Under the pieces are notes generated by a model. It ran no database searches. It was given only the letters and a program-made list of their open reading frames with translations, and was not told the DNA's origin. From Heterocephalus glaber (lineage: Eukaryota > Chordata > Mammalia > Rodentia > Bathyergidae): a DNA stretch of 64,000 nt. A program made the position numbers and the translations under genes. Positions within the stretch are counted from its first letter, which is position 1. Every line of letters starts with the position of its first letter. Positions 31,301 to 43,754 of this stretch are shown piece by piece. The stretch is from the NCBI RefSeq assembly GCF_000247695.1, contig NW_004624782.1, forward strand, positions 14,238,750-14,302,749, read 5' to 3'.

Positions 31301-34300
31301 GAGTGGCCAGGGCGCGGGAGGCTCGGTTCCGGTGGAGCTGGGGTCCGGGACCCCACGTCGCGCCTCAGCGCCCAGGAGTCAGGGTTGGCGAAGGAGACCG
31401 GCCCACGGCGGGCGCTGGGACAGGCCGCAGGGCTCCGCCCTCGAGCCGGAGTTCGCGTCCTCAAGGCCCCAGCCTGGCCTCAGGGGACTCCTAGCCCACC
31501 CCAGAACCCTACTCCTCCGAGCCCACCCGGCCCAGGCCCACCTGTGGGGCGGACCCCAGCATGCACAGCCTCGCCCATCCTTATCTTCGGACAGAGACCA
31601 GAACCCTGGAAGGAACTGGGGGCAGAAGCGGCGAGATCCAGAGATCCAGTCTGCGGGTCGCAGGGGTGGGGTGGAAGGGAGAGGAAGGCAGGGGGATGCC
31701 TGGGGTCCGGGCGAGAAAGGGTGGGGCTCACGTCAGGTCCCCAAGCCGCTCGGCCTCGCCTCAGGGCAGACGCGTGTCCAGCAGCAAGGCGGACGAGAGG
31801 TCGGCCGAGTCCGTAGGAGGCGACGTCGGAGAGCAGCCCGAGTAGCCCGAGCCGCTGCAGCCGACGGCCCGGGAAAGGCCGCGACCCCTCGGCACACGGC
31901 TCCCGCAGTCCCCGCTCCCCGCTGTTAGGGGCAGGGTCACCCCGATTCTGCAGAGGGGGACACTGAGCAGGAAGCCACGGAGTCAGGAAGGGACCCGCCG
32001 GGTTCCGAGACCCCCGCCCCCAGCAGAAGCAGCTTTGTCCAACTATTAGGGGCTCCCCGTGCTCGCATTCTGGGAACCACAAGCTCACAGGTTCTGGGTA
32101 GGAGTCAGCCTGGGTTTAGGGTTCAGTTGGCCCATTCAGGACGCCTTCAGAAAGCTGCGTGTCCCCAGAGGCGACTGAGGCCCTGGCGTGGGGTTTGCAT
32201 TTCCTCCTGCACAGTCTCACTGGCCCCAGAAGCCTGCTGTGTGGACAGCGCTATACCTGCCAGTCTGGTCTGGGAGACCAAATTCCACCGGAGCTTGTCA
32301 TCCCTGGGGCTGGCTGTGGGGGAGCGGGTTCAGGGAGGGGTTGGACCCCAGGACCAATGCTGGCCAGGCCCGGAGGCATGAAGGGTCTGGGTCTGGGGAC
32401 ATGGCCGGAGGAGCTGGCACTGAGGCCCAGCTCCGGATGGCAGGCGTGGGGTGCGCTGGGGTGGTCAGCATCTCGTCTCTCTTACGCCCTGCTCCCAGAC
32501 TCAGCTCCCGCAGCAGAAGACGCAGCTGCAGGAGGCCTGCGAGCGCAAGGAGAAGAGCGTGGGCCTGCTGCAGCACCAGCTAGTGGAGGTGGAGGTGAGG
32601 GCCGCTGCGGGCCTGGGATCAGGGGTCCGGGCCGAGGGCGTCCTGCCGAGTGCTCTCCCCTGCCCCTCACAGGAGACGGTGCGGCAGTTCCGGGGGGCTG
32701 TTGGGGAGCAGCTGGGCAAGATGCGGCTGTTCCTGGCTGCCCTGGAGGGCTCTTTGGACCGGGAGGCGGAACGAGTTCGAGGCGAGGCTGGGGCGGCCTT
32801 ACAGCGGGAGCTGGCGGGCCTGAACTCCTACCTGGAGCAGCTGCGGGAGATGGAGCAGGTGCTGGAGGAGGTGGCCGACAAGCCACAGACCGAGTTCCTC
32901 ATGGTGAGCGGCATGATCCCAGCCCCGGCTCAGGCTCCACGGGCGGGTGGAGGCGACGAGGCCGAGAGGCATGGGGTGCGCTGGGTCACACATGGGGGGC
33001 ACTGCACAAGGTCTGTTGTCCAAGTGGACGTCTTTCGTACTACAGACCATTAGGTCCATTTACTCATCAGGACAGCCTTCCGACAGGAACACGGGTTCCC
33101 TAGGGAGGGCACTGTGCTCTAATGCAGGCAGAGGGACGGGGCTAGGGTGACCTTGAGCCCGGGGTCCTTCTGGCTCTCCTGCGCCTTCCGGCCCAGTGCT
33201 CCGGTGCCCCACATCCTCAGCAGTCCCCAGAGTCCTTCCAGCTTGCTTCACCTCCACTCTCTTTCTCCCCCAGAAATACTGCCTGGTGACAAGCAGGTGA
33301 GGTAACCTGGCTGTGCCCCCTTTGCCCTTGGCTTCTAGTGACACCTGCTAGTCACCGTGCACTCCCACGCTGTGCGCCTCACATCGCTCCCCGCTCCCTG
33401 TGCTTTGTGTGGACACAGAAACCAGTTAGACCCGGCCCCCACCGAGGGCAAGGCTGCTGGTGTGAGCCAGCTGGGTGGGCCTCACAGGCACCGTGCGCCC
33501 TGCTGTGTGGTGGTGGGGCCAGGGGCTTCCCAGAGGAGTGGGCATCTGAGCTGGCTCCTGGAGGAAGGGACGGGCGCTAACTGGGAAGAAATGGGGAAAC
33601 AGCAGGACAAGTAGAGGGAGAGCAAGTGCAAAGGCCGGCAGGCCAGAGACAAAGCTGGTGTGGCAGACTAGGAAGGGCTGAGAAGCTTGGACCTTATCCC
33701 AGCAGAAGAGTTTTATTTATTTCTTAAAGTAAATTGTAGAGCCCAGTATGGTGGGACACCACCTGTGATCCCAGAACTCAGGAGGCTGAAGCAGGAGGAT
33801 CACCAAGAGTTCCAGGCCAGCCTGGGCTCCATAGTGAGTTCAAGACAGCCTGCACTACGTAGTGAGACCCTGTCTCAAAAAGCAAAACCAGGTGCCAGTG
33901 GTGCTGCACCTGCCTTGCAAGCATGAGGTCCTGAGTTTGACGCCCAGTACTGCAAAAAAAAAAACAAGACAAAAAAACCAAAAAAACCATTTTATGTTAT
34001 ATATATTCTACAATTTTTTTCTTTTTTTTTGAGAAAGGGACTTGCCATGTAGCCCAGGCTGGCCTTGAATTTGCAGTGACTCTCCTGCCTCGGCCTCCTA
34101 AGTGTATATTACAAGTGTGTGCTGCCACGCCTGGCTCTTTTAAGCATTTGTAAGTGTACAGTGTATACTCTGTGGCACTGGCATATTCACATGCAGCCAT
34201 CAGCTCCGTCCATCTGCAGTGCTTTTTCCTGCGCCCAAAGCGAAACTCCCGCAGGAGTTTTCAGTGCAGCTGCAATGTGAGGAGATGCTGGAAGCTTCCT

Positions 34301-35859
34301 TCCCCTCAGGCCCTATCCTCTGTGGGGAGGGCAAAGACACCTCCCTTCACCTCCGCACCCCCAGGCTGCAGAAGATCCTGGCAGAGTCATCACCCCCTGC
34401 CCGTCTGGATATCCAGCTGCCTGTCATTTCAGATGACTTCAAATTCCAGGTGTGGAGGAAGATGTTCCGGGCTCTGATGCCAGGTACCGAGAGGGCGGTA
34501 CCTGGGTGTGTGTGTTAACCAGGGGCCAGTGGGAGTCCCGGCTCAACCCAGGTCACTGAAGAGGGCACCCACACTGCAGCTCTGGCTCCCCTTGCAGCGC
34601 CTAACCCGCACATGGGGGACTTCTGAGGGCGCGGGGCTCACAAGTGACTGACAGGGGCGGACAGGAGGCTGGGGCGTGGGTCTGAACCCCAGAGCCCTGC
34701 GCCACCCTTGGCCTCTCGCTGGATGTGGAGATGCTGACTCCTGCTCATGGGAGTGCAAGGGGGCTGGCTGAGGATCCGCGGAGCCCCTGGCTCCCTGGCA
34801 CGGGCCTGGGTCACACACTGGCTGTCGTGGCCACGGCTGGGGAAGCTCAAGGCCTCAGCCTCACCTACCAAGAGGTAGAGCCCGTCTGGGTGCTACAGGG
34901 CACGAGGCGCGGCTGCAGCCGTGTGGCCCCTGGTGGTCAGTGCGGTGGGGCTGGAGACCCTGGGTTTCATCAAGAGAAAAGTAAGACCCAGAAGCCCGCT
35001 CAAAGTGACGGAGGCCGGGTGTGGTGGCGCCCAGCTGTGATCCCTTCAGCCTCCTAGGCGTGTAGCTCAGTGCAAAGGGTCCGGTCCCCAGGGACCCCAC
35101 CCTCCGGCAGAGGGACCGAGAACCGGGCCTCCTTGGCGCTGCAGGCGGCAGGTCCCCGGCTCCGTACAACTCTGTCCGGCGCGGGGCTGGAGGGAGGGAA
35201 TCAGGCAGCTGGGCAGAAGGAATCCGGGAGGCGCTGCCCGGCACAGGCAGCAGCCGAGGCCTGCTGACCGCGGCGTCCCTGCAGCGCTGGAGGAGCTCAC
35301 CTTCGACCCGGGCTCGGCGCACCCCAGCCTGGTGGTGACCGCCGCGGGCCGCCGCGTGGAGTGCACGGAGCAGAAGGCGCCGCCGGCCAGCGAGGACGCG
35401 CGCCAGTTCGACAAGGCGGTGGCGGTGGTGGCGCAGCAGCTGCTGTCGGCCGGCGAGCACTACTGGGAGGTGGAGGTGGGCGACAAGCCGCGCTGGGCCC
35501 TCGGCGTGATGGCGGCGGAGGCGCCCCGGCGTGGCCGGCTGCACGCGGCGCCGTCGCAGGGGCTCTGGCTGCTGGGGCTGCGCGACGGGAAGGCGCTGGA
35601 GGCGCACGTGGAGGCCAAGGAGCCGCGCGCCCTGCGCGTCCCCGAGCGGCGGCCCACGCGCGTCGGCCTCTACCTGAGCTTCGGCGACGGCGTGCTCGCC
35701 TTCTACGACGCCAGCGACGCCGACGCGCTGACCCCGCTCTTCGCCTTCCACGAGCGCCTGCCGGGGCCCGTGTACCCCTTCTTCGACGTCTGCTGGCACG
35801 ACAGGGGCAAGAACGCGCAGCCGCTGGAGCTCGTGTGGCCCGAGGCCGGGGAGGCCTGA
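30879..35859 (+). CDS. TRIM72: TRIM72 (MG53), membrane-repair E3 ligase
   Basis: TRIM72 nucleates vesicle patches at damaged sarcolemma and ubiquitinates targets such as IRS1 in striated muscle. Coding exons: 30879-31268, 32499-32594, 32673-32903, 33274-33296 (23-bp microexon), 34365-34483 and 35285-35859, all with AG/GT borders. They total 1434 nt and 477 residues, the family's normal length. The RING has C14, C17, C29, H31, C34, C37, C53 and C56. The B-box has C86, H89, C97, C105, C108, H114 and H117. A coiled coil covers about 135-235. PRY-SPRY covers about 275-475 with the [15 protein letters not shown] core. C144 (nitrosylation site) and C242 (redox switch for oligomerisation, in the microexon) are present. 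The ATG follows an acceptor at 30872-30873. No disabling change is seen; exons 2 and 7 are very GC-rich. Confidence 0.97.
33530..33720 (+). repeat. Ancient repeat fragment in TRIM72 intron
   Basis: GAGCAAGTGCAAAGGCCGGCAGGCC and GCTTGGACCTTATCCC match the repeat class also seen at 27.7-28.3 kb and 62.3-62.8 kb. Confidence 0.5.
33738..34140. mobile_element. B1 plus ID-like unit (+, 33738-33965) and B1 (-, 34010-34140)
   Basis: Two B1s in opposite orientation lie in the intron after the microexon, about 225 bases before the next exon. Their inverted arrangement could pair in pre-mRNA. Confidence 0.85.
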
Positions 35860-36710
35860 GCAGGAGCAGGAGTAGGAGCAGCGGGCGGGCGGGCGGGGCA
35901 GGGAGGAGCGAGGCACAGACGGAAGACGGGGTGAGGGGTCGGTACCCGCGAGCAGCCTGACGGGTCCGTCAGAGCCCTGAGCTTGGCCACCAGGCGGCCC
36001 ACGGGTGCAGGAAGAAGCTGAGGTGGAGGGAGGGAGGGAGCGGAGGGCCCAGGGTGGGTGGGTCTGCAGAGGCACAGGTCTATTCACAGAAATTTACAAC
36101 GGAGCAGAAAATAAGCAAACACAAAATTTAAAGCTGTCAGAGGCCATGGTGGGCCACCAACTTGCAGCTTAGCTCCCTTGGCTTTGAGAATGTTCACTGT
36201 GCACCCTGGACATGGAAGAGGTTCCTCTGGGCCCTCTTCTGTGGGGCATAGAAGGCACCCACCAGGGCTACCGGAATCGTCCCCCCGCTCACCTCGGGCT
36301 GCAGCTCGCACCCCATTTCCTGGGCTCTGGAGGGCCCACTGAGGCCAGAAGGAGTGCCCCTGTGTGCTGCAGAGAGGGGCCTTTGGGGATCGGGCCAGTG
36401 GGACTGCAGGTTGCTCCTGCTTCTGTCTGAGGGCAGGTGCTGGCCAGGCGGGGCTGCTGCTGTGTGTGACAGGGCCGGGGTCTCTCAGCAGCTGCTTGCC
36501 GTGTGGCGCTTTTCCTGGGGGATGGTAGGTGTGGGGCTGACAAAGGGAAGGCTGTGGGTAGGTAGGAAAGGCCTAAAGGCCTAGCCAGGAAGAGGGGCAA
36601 GCTCAGCACGTCCCCTGGCAGGAGACCTGCGGGGATCTGAGAGTCGGAAGGGAGGATTCATCTCAGAAGCTCTTCAGCTAGAAGACAAACAATAAAGGAA
36701 ATGAATTACT
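35860..36710 (+). other. TRIM72: TRIM72 3' UTR and candidate poly(A) signal
   Basis: Sequence after the TGA stop contains no repeat until 36833. The first clean AATAAA is at 36691-36696, which would give a 3' UTR of about 850 bases. A tract of GGGAGGGAGGGAGCGG lies near 36027. Confidence 0.5.
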
Positions 36711-36832
36711 TGGCTGTAAAACTCATCACAATTGATAAAACCTATTATAATCTGACTCCTTCATTTCATCTGTGTGCAGAGACAAATGACCTGTTGTTGG
36801 TCAGTGGCCTTTTAATTATGCTTTTTTTGTTT

Positions 36833-36955
36833 TTGTTTGTTTTTTTGGACAGGGTCTTGCTATGTAGCCCACGGTGGCCTCAAACGTGTGGCGATTCTCC
36901 TATGTCAGCCTCTTGAGTGCTGCGATTACAGGTGTATGCCACCATGCCCAGCTAG
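36833..36955 (-). mobile_element. B1 SINE
   Basis: Antisense B1 ending CACCATGCCCAGC. Confidence 0.88.
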
Positions 36956-37284
36956 CCTCTGAGCTTGACCTGACTAATCTTCCTGAAAACATAAATGCTC
37001 TATCCCCGGCATGGGAGATACAAACACACCCCACAAATGCCTTCAGGTGACCAGAGTCAGTTGGAGCAATCTCAAAACTTTTGACTCTGTTACCTCTGAG
37101 TGTCTGGCTCTGCAGTCAGGGCCCTGGGCATTTCCAGGCTCATCTGCTATCCCTGCCCTGTGGATGTCAACCCTCGGCCCTACTGCATCTTGGATCCCTT
37201 GTGTTCCCTAGTCAGGGATCTCTTTGCTAGGAAGGAATTTCTCTCCCACTCATCCTTCAGGACTCTGGAAATCAACTCCCCCCC

Positions 37285-37430
37285 GCCCCCCACTCCTGGA
37301 GATTGAACCCAGGGCTTTTGTTTATTTTTTACGTTTTGAGACAGGGTCCTCTTGGGTCACAAAATTGCCCAGGCCTGCCCACTTCTGACCTTTCTGCCTC
37401 AGCCTCCTAGAGTGTTGGTATTATAGGCAG
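37285..37430 (-). mobile_element. B1-dID type dimeric SINE
   Basis: On plus: CTGGAGATTGAACCCAGGG (ID-related), T-rich linker, then GAGACAGGGTCC...CAAAATTGCCCAGG (B1-related). Confidence 0.7.
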
Positions 37431-39038
37431 GCAAGTTAGAAGACAGCAGGCGGCTGGAGAGGCAGTGGGTCCAAGAGAGTCAGGAGGACCACACAGGCCA
37501 AGGCTAGATGCACAGGAGCCTGAAGTGAGAGTGAACAAGAACCAGACACAAGTCCAGAGCTGGGACAGGTAAAAGCAGGGTGACGGCGACCACTGTGACA
37601 GCTTCTGTTCCTACTGTCTGGAAAAGGTCTTTGCCTCTCTGTTCTTTTAATAAACCATTAGGTAGAGGCCAAGAGACGCCTGGGGACACATGCTTGCTGT
37701 GTGGCTCAACTCCTCACAGGCCCGTTTCTGGTTTAAGTGGCTTTCGTCCTGTAGGCCGACCTCACTTTGACTCAGAATAGTCTCAGGCCTGGTCAGTTTT
37801 TGGTATAAACTCCTAGACAGAGAGTCCCTGTGGCATCCCACTTTCGGGTCTCCTTCCCACCACTGGGAGCTATTTCTTTCTTCTTAACAAACATTCTTCC
37901 GGTCTACCTCCTTTGTCCTCAACTCCACCCTTTGATTTCATGAAGAATCATGCTATTGCATTTCAGTTACACGTGTGCACCGCTATGCTGGGCTTCTTTT
38001 CCCTTCCTGATCTAGGCTCCTCCAGAAAGAGCTGGTCACTCCCCATGCTGGCTCCCAGCACCCCTTCCTATGCACTGCACATCTGTGGCCCCCAGCTGCC
38101 TACACAGGGGCTCTGGAGGCCTGGGGAGGGATAGGTATCCAACGGCTCAAAGCCACTTCCCCAGGAAATGAGGGAGGTTCTGACAGGTGGTAAGCACAGT
38201 CGTTAGGAGGGCGGATGCCTGTGGGAGGGGACTGAAGCGAGCCATGTGACTGTGGTGAAGCCCGACCCGAGTGCAGACCAGAGGCCCAGAGCTGGTGGAA
38301 GCATCCTCGACTGTTGCGAGGGCTCCTGCAGCCAAAGGCACCCGTCTGGGGTCCTGCGTCTCAGGGACCGGCTGCCTCTCCCCCGGCCTCAGTTGAGAGC
38401 TGCACATGCTCCTTGCAGCAGAAGTTGTATCAGGAAACTTTGTTTCCTTGACTGCCACAAGTTCCTTCTGCAGTTTCCCCAGCCTGAGCCGGATGCACTG
38501 AAGGAAGTCATTGTGTGGTTGCCCAAGGTGACTGACAGAGATGGGATGGAGGGAGGCACTGCTGGACCCAGGTGTCCCTTGGTGAGAGCGGCTGCCTGGG
38601 CCAGCCAAGTTCCCCTCGGGGTGCAGGAAGGTGAGATGTGGGTACAGAAGTGGGTCCGGCCGCTGCTGTGTCCTAGAGGACCAGCGTCTCCTCCCCAGCC
38701 CTGCCGTGGTTTGAATGTGGCCGCTCCCTGCTGGGGCGTGGTCCCGAGAGGATACTGGCACGCAGGGACCAAAGCAGCTTCCCTGGGAGTGGCGAGAGTG
38801 TTAGCAGGAGGGTGTTTCTTACGAGTGGAGTTGGGCTGCCTTGGTTTTCTCTCACTTCCTCTTTCACCACGAAGCCTTCTCCTCTGTGCAGCCTGCTCCT
38901 GCTTCTGCTCCCTGCTGTTCACGGAGGAGGAGGATCTTCGCTTCAGGAACTCCCGGGCCAACTGTGGCCTCCCATTGCAGAGCAGCCAGAGCCACGCGTG
39001 GAACTGCAGCAAAAGCATGACTTTGCATCCAGTACCTC
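37431..39038. other. No gene seen
   Basis: Non-repetitive-looking, moderately GC-rich. A 429-codon plus-strand frame (38246-39535) and antisense frames of about 205 codons exist, but none shows family resemblance and the long one runs into an L1 3' UTR. An AATAAA lies near 37647. Confidence 0.35.
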
Positions 39039-39047
39039 ACTCATCTT

Positions 39048-40126
39048 TTCTTTTTTTTAGTAGGAAAAATTGGTGTCATTTTAAAAATTATTATTTAATT
39101 TATCTATCTTTTCTTAAGTTCTTTTATTGGTACATTTTAGGTATACAGTATGCTTACATTTATCATTCGGTGTTTGTACCTGCATATGATGTATCTTGGT
39201 TATTTTTCCATTACCTGTGCATCCTTCATCCCCTCCACCCTTCCTTATTTACACAGACTTGGTTTCCATTTTTCCCTTTTCTCATAATTTTTCCTTTCCC
39301 TTCTTTACTTTCCCCTTCCCTTCCCACTTGCACTACCCCTTCGGACCTTTTCTTCCTATTTCAAATTATGAATTATTCATTTTCATCCTTATTTACACTT
39401 TCAGTTTCTTACACTAGAGAAACTATTAGGTATTTACACATGTGTGTCCTATTTATTTCACTTAAGAGGATGGCCTCAATGTGCATCCATTTAGCTATAA
39501 ATGACTCTAGTTTCTTGTTCTTTATGGCTGAGTAGTACTCCATTGTATAGAAAAACCCACATCTTCTTTATCCAGTTTCCAGCTGATGGGCACTTGAGCT
39601 GTTTCCAAGCTTTAGCTATTACAAACTGTGCCACTATGAACATGGGTGCACATATATCGCTGTGGTATGATTCTTTGAATTCTTTGGGGAAGATCCCCAG
39701 TAGGGGAATAGCTGGGTCAAATGGGACCTCCAGTCCTTGTTCTTTGAGGTATCTCCATACTGATTTCCACAGTGGTTGCACCAGTCTACACTCCCACCAG
39801 CAGTGGAGCAGGGTTCCTTTCTCCCCACATCCCCGCCAGCATTTGTTATTGGTTGATTTCGTGATAGCAGCCACTCTTTCTGGGGTGAGGTGGAATCTCA
39901 GCATTGTTTTCATCTGCATCTCTCAAATGACCAGTGATGTTGAACATTTTTTCATGTTTATTTGCTTTTACTTCTTTGTCTGAGAAATGTCTGTTCATTT
40001 CAGAAGCCCATTTTTGAATTGGGTCTTTGAGCTTGGGGGTCTGACTTTTTCAGTTCTTTATATATTCTAGAGCATAGCCCTTTGTCTGAGGAACAGCTGC
40101 TAAATTTTCCCACATTATAGCACTGT
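39048..40126 (-). mobile_element. 5'-truncated L1 with TSD
   Basis: Flanked by ACTCATCTT (39039-39047 and 40127-40135). On minus it carries the ORF2 C-terminus from [16 protein letters not shown] (about 39890) through [20 protein letters not shown] and a further segment to 39491, uninterrupted for about 140 codons. A pyrimidine-rich (on plus) 3' UTR and T-stretch follow at 39050. Confidence 0.93.
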
Positions 40127-40336
40127 ACTCATCTTCACGGTGCCAGGCCGTGCAGCAGCTAGGGCTCCACCAGGCTCTGTGCGGTGGCAGCTGGGCTTCC
40201 AGGCCCCTAGGGGCCTGACGGGGTGACTCTGAAGGGTGGGGCTCTACAGTTGCTTGGTACATCTTGGACTGTCAACTCCACACCAAGGTTATTGCTATTC
40301 TTGATCATGATGGGCATGGTAAAGTTGTATAACTTT

Positions 40337-40417
40337 TTTTCGGTATGGGGATCGAACTCGTGTCCTTCCGCTTGCGAGGCAGGCGGCAGAACCACTGAGC
40401 TAAATCCCCGGCCCCAA
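40337..40417 (-). mobile_element. ID-like SINE with TSD
   Basis: AAGTTGTATAACTT before and AAGTTATATAACTT after. Confidence 0.92.
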
Positions 40418-40556
40418 GTTATATAACTTAATCAATAAATTCGAATTGAAAATCACATGTTTATATTGAAACTAACACATCATGAAGCAGAGTGTAGGAT
40501 TTCCTTGAATTTTCAAGATTAAACAAAGGCAGCCACAAAGTTTTATTATTATTATC

Positions 40557-40642
40557 ACATTTTTTTGGTGCCGGGCATTGAACTTGGCCCCTTGAACTTG
40601 CAAGGCAGGCGGCAGAACCACTGAGCTAAATCCCCGGGCCAG
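40557..40642 (-). mobile_element. ID-like SINE
   Basis: Minus copy; the flanks CAGCCACAAAGTTTT and CAGCATCCACAGAGTTTT are similar. Confidence 0.88.
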
Positions 40643-41161
40643 CATCCACAGAGTTTTGCATTGGTGTATCTAGGCCCCCAGAGCCTCGGGGGAATGAGAT
40701 TTAATGATGAATGAATATATTTAATAATATCTTATAGATAAAGGGAAAACTCTCTTCAGCCATCCTGATTTCTTCTCTTCTTCCCTCATCAGAAGTAATC
40801 CCTGTTGGCATTTGGGTGAGTAGTTATGACATTGTGGCCTGTCAGGAGCAATTCTACATGATTTTTGGGAAAATCATTTCATAGATAAACTATGACTATA
40901 GCGGTCTGAGGCCCAATGTCTCCTTTCCCACAAGCTGGCTATGACATGCGGGAACGTGACTCCACGCTTGGCTCTGGTCACAGCTGAGGCCTCAGTGGTC
41001 CCGTGATGCTGTGAGGCTCAAGGGCAAGAGTTCATCAGCTGAAGACATACGTCCTGGTTCTTTGAGCACCACGTAGAAAGGTTTCACCTGGGGAGGGACA
41101 AATTCCTCATCAGTTTAACTCATCCCACTTACTACCGTAAGAATGCTGTCCTTGCTGCCTT
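40643..41161. other. No feature seen
   Basis: Unassigned. Confidence 0.35.
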
Positions 41162-41212
41162 CATCAGCATAAGATCCTCATCGACCTAAGATCTTCATCA
41201 GTGTAAGATCCA
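41162..41212. repeat. Three tandem 17-bp units
   Basis: CATCAGCATAAGATCCT, CATCGACCTAAGATCTT and CATCAGTGTAAGATCCA abut one another. No more units are seen on either side. Confidence 0.8.
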
Positions 41213-41479
41213 AATTGACAAGGGATCGCCGCGCCCCCCAGGTCACCCGATGCTCCCTCCGATTACTGTGTGCGCCCAGCACATGGCGGCCGGCTCGGGG
41301 AGTCCTTGTCTTTGCTGCTCTGAGGCACTGACCTCCCGCCCCCATATGCTTTGAAATTACGCAGGTCGCTGTTGTCTTTCTTTCTTTAGCCCTCGCCTTC
41401 CCCCTCTCTAGGCAGTCGGAGGATTGATCTTGATCGCCCTCTGATAGTGACCTACATATTTTGTCTTCATTTCCTGGCA
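41213..41479. other. No feature seen
   Basis: Unassigned; one antisense open frame of 100 codons without family resemblance. Confidence 0.35.
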
Positions 41480-42080
41480 TATAGCTGGCAGCCCCTAGGT
41501 GGCTTCAGGATGGGGCTGGTCATTGAGAAGGCCAAGGCAGGTTGAGTGAGTCGGGACTCTCAGCCACCCTGCAGTCTCCAGGGAAGGGAGGGCACTGAAG
41601 ACCAAGTTAGTCACCTGTGGCCAGTGCAGGACTCGCTCAAGCCTCTACCGTGAAGCCTCCATGAACTCCCGAAGGGCAGGGTTGGAGCACCTTGGGTGTG
41701 AGGGCAGGTAGAAGGTTCTGTAAGGTGGCACCCCGGAGAGGCCGTGGAAGCTCTGTGCCCCTCCCTCCCCCTGCCTTACCCTCCGCCTGTCTTCACTGTA
41801 TCCTTTGTGATGCCCTTTGCAATAAACCAGGAAACACAGTAGGCTGTGTTCCTAGGCTTCTCTAGCAATTAAGGAAAGCTCAAGAAGGGGTCAAGGTGCC
41901 CTGATGCGTAGTGGGTCATCAGAAGCACAGGTAGAACAACTCGAGCTTGCAGTTGACACCCGAAGTGGGGGCAGCCCTGGGCACCGAACCCTCAGCCTGG
42001 GCGACCTGATGCTCCTTCAGGTGGTGGTGTAGGGTGGAGCTGGGGTAGAGGACACTCAGCCAGTGTCCAGGCTGCAGCAT
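41480..42080 (+). mobile_element. Ancient mammalian LTR-like repeat
   Basis: Ordered matches to a mammalian-wide LTR pattern: GTGAAGCCTCCATGAACTCCC, GAGAGGCCGTGGAAGCTCTG, TGTATCCTTTGTGATGCCC, AATAAACCAGG (41821, poly(A) signal), GGTCATCAGAAGCACAGG and GACACCCGAAGTGGGGGCAG. Subfamily not assignable by eye; the borders are approximate. Confidence 0.65.
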
Positions 42081-42224
42081 TGCTTACTGATGCTCAGGGA
42101 AAACCGCTGTACACACCTGGCATCAGAAGTGCGTGGGAGTTTAGTGGAAGAAATTGAATTTAGAGTTTGGTTTTTCTACCATAGTTTTCCGGAGCTTACC
42201 AAAAATATATGATATTTTATTTCT

Positions 42225-42343
42225 GTTTTTTTTGAGACATGATCTCACTCTGTAGCCCAGGCCGGCCTTGAACTCATGGCGATCCTATTACCTCAGCCTC
42301 CCAGAGTGCTGAGATTACAGGCGTGCCCCACCACGCCCGTCTC
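42225..42343 (-). mobile_element. B1 SINE
   Basis: Nearly complete antisense copy ending CACCACGCCCGTC. Confidence 0.9.
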
Positions 42344-42476
42344 ATTTTCAGGTATTAAAATGTCTAACATAATTCAAAATTTCAGCATCACCGTGTCTAA
42401 TTTAAAGTGACCTGCAGTGGAAGAAAAAGGAGGCTTCTTTCCTTCCTTGAGGTGCCTCTGTCTCTCCATTGCTCCT

Positions 42477-42545
42477 CCCCTCCAGGGACAGAACTCAGGG
42501 CCTCTTGAATGCTGGGAAAGCACTCTACCCAGAGCCGCAGCCTGG
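42477..42545 (-). mobile_element. Old ID-related fragment
   Basis: CAGGGACAGAACTCAGGGCC, then GGAAAGCACTCTACCCAGAG, fits an antisense classical ID-type body without the young-family changes. Confidence 0.55.
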
Positions 42546-42827
42546 TCCGCACTCCCTGGTCCTCCTTCCCTAGCACTGTGCCCTCTTTCTCTGTCAACCT
42601 TCAAGGTCAAGCTAATTACAGGAGGGGCGGAGTGACGCTCACTGGGCGGCTGTGACCTGGCAGCTGTTACAGGCTCTCCTGGGAGGCACTGTTGTGCCCC
42701 TCAGGGGTGATGGAGGCAGACACTCCCTAGAGTAAACCTACTGGAGCCCAAACCTGCATCTAACTCATGATGCCTGATTCCAATGCAGTCACACTGTACA
42801 CAGGTGTGGCTCTAACATTTCACAGAG

Positions 42828-43000
42828 TGCTGGGTGTGGTGGTACACACCTGTAAGCCCAGCACCCTCGGAGGCTGAGGCAGGAGGATTTCCAGTTTGAA
42901 TACAGTGTGAGCAATTAAGCGACTTAGCAAGACTCTGTCTCAAAATAAAATGTAGCTCAGTGTGAAGGCCCTGGGCTCAGTCCCCAATACCACACACACA
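42828..43000 (+). mobile_element. B1-dID type dimeric SINE
   Basis: B1 left part, AGCGACTTAGCAAGACTCTGTCTC, then an ID-related right part ending CCCCAATACCACACACACA. Confidence 0.82.
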
Positions 43001-43159
43001 TATGAGATTTTACAGAGTGCTCTCAAATTCATAATCTCACTTGAGTCTCTTGAAGGTCAGAATTATGTCTCTATTTTATTGGAAAAAACAAGTTTTTCTC
43101 AATGGGAAACCGAATAGAAGTGTCAGGCCTGAAGGTCAAACCTGTCTCTCTGCAAATTT

Positions 43160-43290
43160 TTTTTTGTTTTTTGCTTTTTGAGACAAGGTTTCTCTGTATA
43201 GCTTGGACTCACTGTGTAGGACAGGCTGGCCTGGAATTCACAGTGGTCCTCCTGCCTCAGCCTCCTGAGTGCTTTGTTTACAGCTCTCTG
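43160..43290 (-). mobile_element. B1 SINE, diverged
   Basis: GAGACAAGGTTTCTCTGTATAG...GGACAGGCTGGCCTGG...CCTCCTGAGTGC, with its distal part degraded. Confidence 0.8.
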
Positions 43291-43754
43291 CACATCTGTT
43301 CAGTCATTATCAAACCCTTGCCCTAAATGAGACAGGTTCTCTGGACCCTCAGAGGGAGGCTTGTGTTAGTGGGACTGAAAGAGCCAGGGCCAATCTCAAC
43401 CTTTGCTACCTTGAGCAAGTCCGGGTGGGGCTGAGTGGTTCAAGAAAGAACTTGAGAGCCAGGAAATGCTTTCTGTTCAGTTGCTCAAGCCTGGGCGAAT
43501 GGGTAGAAACAGTTTTTATTGTGGAAACACCTTTCTTTTTTCTTTAAACACCTTTTCATTTTTCATAAAGTTTTGTGAACCAAATAGTATGAGATGTGAT
43601 GCCAAAGAGTTTTTAATAAAATAGGAAGCACTCATGATATAAGAGGAGACAACAAACAGTCATCTCAAACTATAAGTCCACTATGGATGGAATTACAAGA
43701 AAAAAATCCTCTGGGAAAAAAAGATAAATGGTAATACATAGGATTCCTAGTGAT
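43291..43754. other. No feature seen
   Basis: Unassigned. Confidence 0.35.

Noticed and set aside
30768..31928. 386-codon plus-strand open frame
   Set aside because: Its middle is the true TRIM72 first coding exon, but the frame begins upstream of the acceptor at 30872 and runs past the donor at 31269 into the intron. It is not a protein of its own.
34861..36087. 408-codon minus-strand open frame
   Set aside because: It is the antisense shadow of the GC-rich TRIM72 SPRY exon. The composition suppresses stops, and the translation is arginine-, alanine- and proline-rich without domain resemblance.
38246..39535. 429-codon plus-strand open frame
   Set aside because: It has no recognisable domain, crosses different base compositions and ends inside the antisense L1 3' UTR and ORF2. 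Chance openness is more likely.
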